Source of the DNA: an uncultured Lachnospiraceae bacterium
GTDB lineage: Bacteria; Bacillota; Clostridia; Lachnospirales; Lachnospiraceae
DNA: 8,429 nucleotides
Reading direction: 5' to 3'
NCBI GenBank assembly: GCA_905236615.1
Contig: CAJORC010000326.1
Span: forward strand, 1-8,429
A program made the translations under genes and the position numbers. How positions within the stretch are numbered: position 1 is the stretch's first letter; each line of letters begins with the position of its first letter. Positions 6,213 through 8,429 of the stretch are shown here, piece by piece. The notes beneath the pieces are model-generated. The model did not search any database. It was not told where the DNA came from and saw only the letters and a list, made by a program, of their open reading frames with translations.

Positions 6213-7663
6213 ACACACTCCTCCTCTAATGCCTTAACTACCGCTGCCGCCTTATTTATGCATTCCTGATATTCCTTCTCCGGAACGGAATCCGCCACTA
6301 TACCTGCTCCGCTGCGCACAAATACTTTATTGTTTTTCTTATATGCAAGCCTTATGCCTATGCAGGTATCAAGGTTTCCTGTAAAACTCAGGTAACCGAA
6401 AGCGCCTCCGTATATTCCTCTCTTACAGTCTTCGAGATCATTGATAAGCTGGCATGCCTTTATTTTTGGCGCACCGCTGAGAGTTCCTGCCGGAAGGACT
6501 GCATTTATCGCATCCATTGCGTCTGATCCTTCACGGATCTCGCCCCTTACCGTGGAACCGATATGCATTACATGTGAATAGCGCTGTATCGCATAAGCTT
6601 TCTCAACTTTTACACTTCCGAACTTACTGATCTTTCCCAGATCATTTCTTCCGAGATCAACAAGCATACTGTGCTCTGCGATCTCTTTCGGATCAGCGAG
6701 AAGTTCTTTCTCCAAATCCTCGTCTTCTTCTCTTGTCTTTCCTCTCGGTCTGGTGCCCGCAAGCGGAAATGTATGAAGAATACCGTCTTCAAGTTTTACA
6801 AGAGTTTCGGGAGATGCTCCCGCAGCCTCCATATCACTTCCCGAGAAATAGAACATATAAGGTGAAGGATTGAGAGTCCTCAATATCCTGTAGCTGTCGA
6901 GCAGGCTTCCTTCAAAGTCCGCCTCCAGACGGTTTGAAAGGACAATCTGGAAAATGTCACCCTCCTTGATATGCTCTTTTGCCTTTCTTACCATGGCACA
7001 ATAAGCTTCTTTATCAAAGAGCGGCCTTACTTCACTCTTTAAGCGGCCGGAGCTGTCTTTCATAGGAGTACCCTTATCGATAAGCTCCTTCATTTCCTCA
7101 ATTTCCCTGCACGCTTTATTGTAATTGATCTCATAATTATCAAGCTTGATATTAACTATGAGAATTATTTTCTGACGATAATTATCATATGCTATTATCT
7201 TATCGAAAAGCATCAGATCAAGATCGTTAAAGCCCTCGTCATCTTTTGCATCAAGCCTGAGACTTGGCTCGGCATACTTTATATAATCATATGCAAAGTA
7301 TCCGACCAGTCCGCCGGTAAAAGGCGGAAGGCTCTCGATCTTAGGGCTCTTGTACTCCGAAAGGAGCTGTCTTATCGAGTCCTCAGGTCTGTCATTCTTA
7401 AATGTTACATCCCCGATGCTGAATTCTCCTGCCCTGCATTTTATAAGGAGTTTGGGGTCATATCCCAGAAAGCTGTATCTTCCCCACTGTTCATGTGCCT
7501 CTGCTGACTCAAGCATAAATACATGAGCCGACGTATTTTTAAGTATTTTCAGTAATTCAATAGGTGTTCTTCTGTCAGACAGCAGTTCCGCACTCACGGG
7601 GAAGCATTTGTACTCTCCCTTTTCGGCAATCTGTCTGACCTCCTCCAGTGACGGTCTGACCAT
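6209..7663 (-). CDS. trpE: Anthranilate synthase component I
   Basis: This 484-residue chorismate-utilising enzyme converts chorismate and ammonia to anthranilate plus pyruvate, the committed step to tryptophan. Seen: the tryptophan-binding MLESAE (50-55) near the N-terminus and the second regulatory loop NPSPYMFYF (265-273). In the catalytic domain come PLAGTRPRG (300-308), [22 protein letters not shown] (320-341), HIGSTVRGE (367-375), [10 protein letters not shown] (391-400), and IYGGAFGYL (417-425) with [10 protein letters not shown] (450-459). Ala302 in PLAGT separates it from PabB, which has Lys there. Both pieces of the allosteric site are present, so feedback inhibition by tryptophan is expected. 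AGGAG (7671-7675) is 7 nt from the ATG. The leader before it is only 81 bases, too short for a T-box or a trp attenuator. trpD, C, F, B and A do not follow. Confidence 0.96.
   Translation of the reverse strand: MVRPSLEEVRQIAEKGEYKCFPVSAELLSDRRTPIELLKILKNTSAHVFMLESAEAHEQWGRYSFLGYDPKLLIKCRAGEFSIGDVTFKNDRPEDSIRQLLSEYKSPKIESLPPFTGGLVGYFAYDYIKYAEPSLRLDAKDDEGFNDLDLMLFDKIIAYDNYRQKIILIVNIKLDNYEINYNKACREIEEMKELIDKGTPMKDSSGRLKSEVRPLFDKEAYCAMVRKAKEHIKEGDIFQIVLSNRLEADFEGSLLDSYRILRTLNPSPYMFYFSGSDMEAAGASPETLVKLEDGILHTFPLAGTRPRGKTREEDEDLEKELLADPKEIAEHSMLVDLGRNDLGKISKFGSVKVEKAYAIQRYSHVMHIGSTVRGEIREGSDAMDAINAVLPAGTLSGAPKIKACQLINDLEDCKRGIYGGAFGYLSFTGNLDTCIGIRLAYKKNNKVFVRSGAGIVADSVPEKEYQECINKAAAVVKALEEECV
6212..6225 (-). 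promoter_or_regulatory. Ribosome binding site that fixes the trpG start
   Basis: AGGAGG (6220-6225) is embedded in the last Glu codons of trpE and stands 7 nt before ATG 6210-6212. The upstream in-frame GTG (6216-6218) directly abuts it, so ribosomes cannot use that GTG efficiently from this site. The ATG also forms the ATGA junction with the trpE stop. Confidence 0.8.
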
Positions 7664-7695
7664 TAGTGTTCTCCTCTCCTTATTACTTTTCTCCG

Positions 7696-7704
7696 ATTAT
7701 ATCA
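7696..7704 (-). promoter_or_regulatory. Extended -10 promoter candidate for trpE
   Basis: On the minus strand the bases read TGATATAAT, a perfect TGN-TATAAT extended -10, with a predicted start near 7689 and a leader of about 26 nt to the trpE ATG. No good -35 hexamer is seen; the position 17 bases upstream holds another TATAAT (7719-7724), which could itself be a -10. No terminator separates it from the upstream radical SAM gene, so readthrough may add to trpE expression. Confidence 0.45.
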
Positions 7705-7710
7705 GATATA
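7698..7710. promoter_or_regulatory. Palindrome over the trpE -10 (TATATC-A-GATATA)
   Basis: A 13-base perfect inverted repeat, with 6-base arms around one base, overlaps the extended -10. It is where a repressor could block RNA polymerase. The arms are AT-rich and short, and the only independent support is position. I do not recognise it as the site of a named regulator. Confidence 0.25.
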
Positions 7711-7744
7711 GATGCTAAATTATAGTGACTTAAATATCAGATTC

Positions 7745-8429
7745 TTAGTTAATCAGATAACTTTTTGCCGTATTAAGATTATTTTCCGAAACAGATTTCA
7801 GATACGGCAGCTCCTTTTTTAAGTCTGAGCGAATGCTCATGTGCCAGAAGAATTCACCGACGAATAAAACTTTATGGACAAAGTCTTCGAAAAGAAGTGC
7901 CTTGAACAGGCGGGGTATGGAATATATCCTTCTGCTTGCATCTATGTTTTCGAGCTGAAGCTCATAAGGTGTCATATTCTTCGGATAGTGTACTGTGTTT
8001 CCATTGTACTTATCCCACCTTGTATGAAGAAGCCTGTCCTTGCTGTTTTCATAAACCGGTGTTCCGGGAACAAAATACATGCACTGTATAAGAACACCTT
8101 TGATATTGTTCTTTATAACGAAGTCGGCAAGCTCCTTTCCGCATCCTTTTTTCTGGTTGTCAGAACCAAGAATGAAAAGACCTCTTACTGCCATTCCATG
8201 TCTCTGGATATTCCTGATTGCTTCCTCGATTTCCGTTTTCGTTGATTTTTTATGATAAGTCTTAAATGAATCATCATCAACAAATTCTATACCGAGATCA
8301 AGTTCAAAAAAGCCTGCCTTTTTCAAAAGATCAAGCATTTCGTCATCGAAACCGACTTCATATCTCGCCTGTATATTGAAGCGATAATTTATCCCACTAT
8401 CGATGATCTTATTAAGTACCTCGATTGCC
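7745..8429 (-). CDS. Radical SAM protein, C-terminal part (N-terminus outside window)
   Basis: The open frame continues to the right edge without a start; the ATG at 8336-8338 is internal, because the 30 codons before it carry on the same domain. Seen: IQARYEVGFDDEMLDLLKKA, then GFFELDLGIEFVDDDSF, then a Lys/Ser/Thr loop (KKSTKTEIEEAI), then HGMAVRGLFILGSD and VLIQCMYFVPGTPVYE. This is the beta4-beta6 half of a radical SAM barrel of the B12-binding/MiaB-like type, where (I/L)GIE and G-x-FI-G-D recur. The CxxxCxxC cluster and any cobalamin domain would lie to the right, outside the window. The region of about 90 residues after the barrel (RLFKALLFEDFVHKVLFVG) is rich in aromatics and resembles no domain I can name. 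It ends 81 bases before trpE on the same strand. The substrate is unknown. Confidence 0.78.
   Translation of the reverse strand, partial: AIEVLNKIIDSGINYRFNIQARYEVGFDDEMLDLLKKAGFFELDLGIEFVDDDSFKTYHKKSTKTEIEEAIRNIQRHGMAVRGLFILGSDNQKKGCGKELADFVIKNNIKGVLIQCMYFVPGTPVYENSKDRLLHTRWDKYNGNTVHYPKNMTPYELQLENIDASRRIYSIPRLFKALLFEDFVHKVLFVGEFFWHMSIRSDLKKELPYLKSVSENNLNTAKSYLIN

Noticed and set aside
6216..6218. GTG as the trpG start
   Set aside because: It abuts the AGGAGG site with 1 nt spacing and adds only Met-Cys before the family-typical N-terminus; the ATG six bases later is better placed.
7747..7762. AGTTA-N6-TAACT inverted repeat followed by T on the plus strand
   Set aside because: It lies within the 3' end of the radical SAM coding region. 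The T tract is on the strand without a gene, and the stem is only 5 A/T-rich pairs, so it is not a terminator for either neighbour.
7874..8245. Plus-strand open frame of 123 codons opposite the radical SAM gene
   Set aside because: It is antisense to a recognisable radical SAM barrel; the Cys-rich product follows from the complement of codons on the other strand.

Overview
The window looks like an ordinary chromosomal segment of an anaerobic Firmicute, most likely a clostridial lineage near Lachnospiraceae. This is inferred from three things. Strong AGGAGG-type ribosome binding sites occur together with GTG and TTG starts. A glutamate-synthase-small-subunit-like flavoprotein stands alone with Cys clusters. 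The protein families resemble those common in gut and rumen clostridia. No 16S or other phylogenetic marker is present, so the family-level assignment is tentative.

Layout from left to right: (1) 1-624, minus strand, the N-terminal 208 residues of an Fe-S/FAD pyridine-nucleotide oxidoreductase of the GltD/NfnB type, which runs off the left edge. (2) 625-898, a 274-base AT-rich divergent intergenic region. It holds a good sigma-A promoter for the oxidoreductase, a perfect TTGAT-N4-ATCAA dyad, and a weaker -10 candidate for the plus-strand gene. (3) 899-2365, plus strand, a secreted and membrane-anchored D-Ala-D-Ala carboxypeptidase. (4) 2379-2412, a hairpin terminator between convergent genes. 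(5) 2415-7663, minus strand, a tight run read from right to left: trpE, trpG, malQ, a DEDDh exonuclease and trmB. trpE/trpG and malQ/exonuclease overlap by ATGA, trmB follows the exonuclease by 9 nt, and the 67-nt trpG-malQ gap has no visible terminator. (6) 7745-8429, minus strand, the C-terminal part of a radical SAM protein that enters from the right edge. No intergenic gap reaches 300 bases.

How the genes fit together: TrpE and TrpG form anthranilate synthase, the first step of tryptophan synthesis, and TrpE carries the tryptophan-binding motif expected for feedback inhibition. The rest of the trp pathway is not here. Instead the pair is followed by a glycogen/maltodextrin enzyme (MalQ), an exonuclease with a Cys cluster and basic tail, and a tRNA m7G46 methyltransferase. 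This looks like a housekeeping transcription unit of mixed functions rather than a dedicated pathway.

I found no mobile element, CRISPR array, tRNA or rRNA, and nothing that amounts to an undescribed system. The points most worth a second look are the FNR-like dyad between the oxidoreductase and the carboxypeptidase, the exonuclease with a C-terminal Cys4 cluster, and the isolated trpEG pair with a palindrome over an extended -10 promoter.
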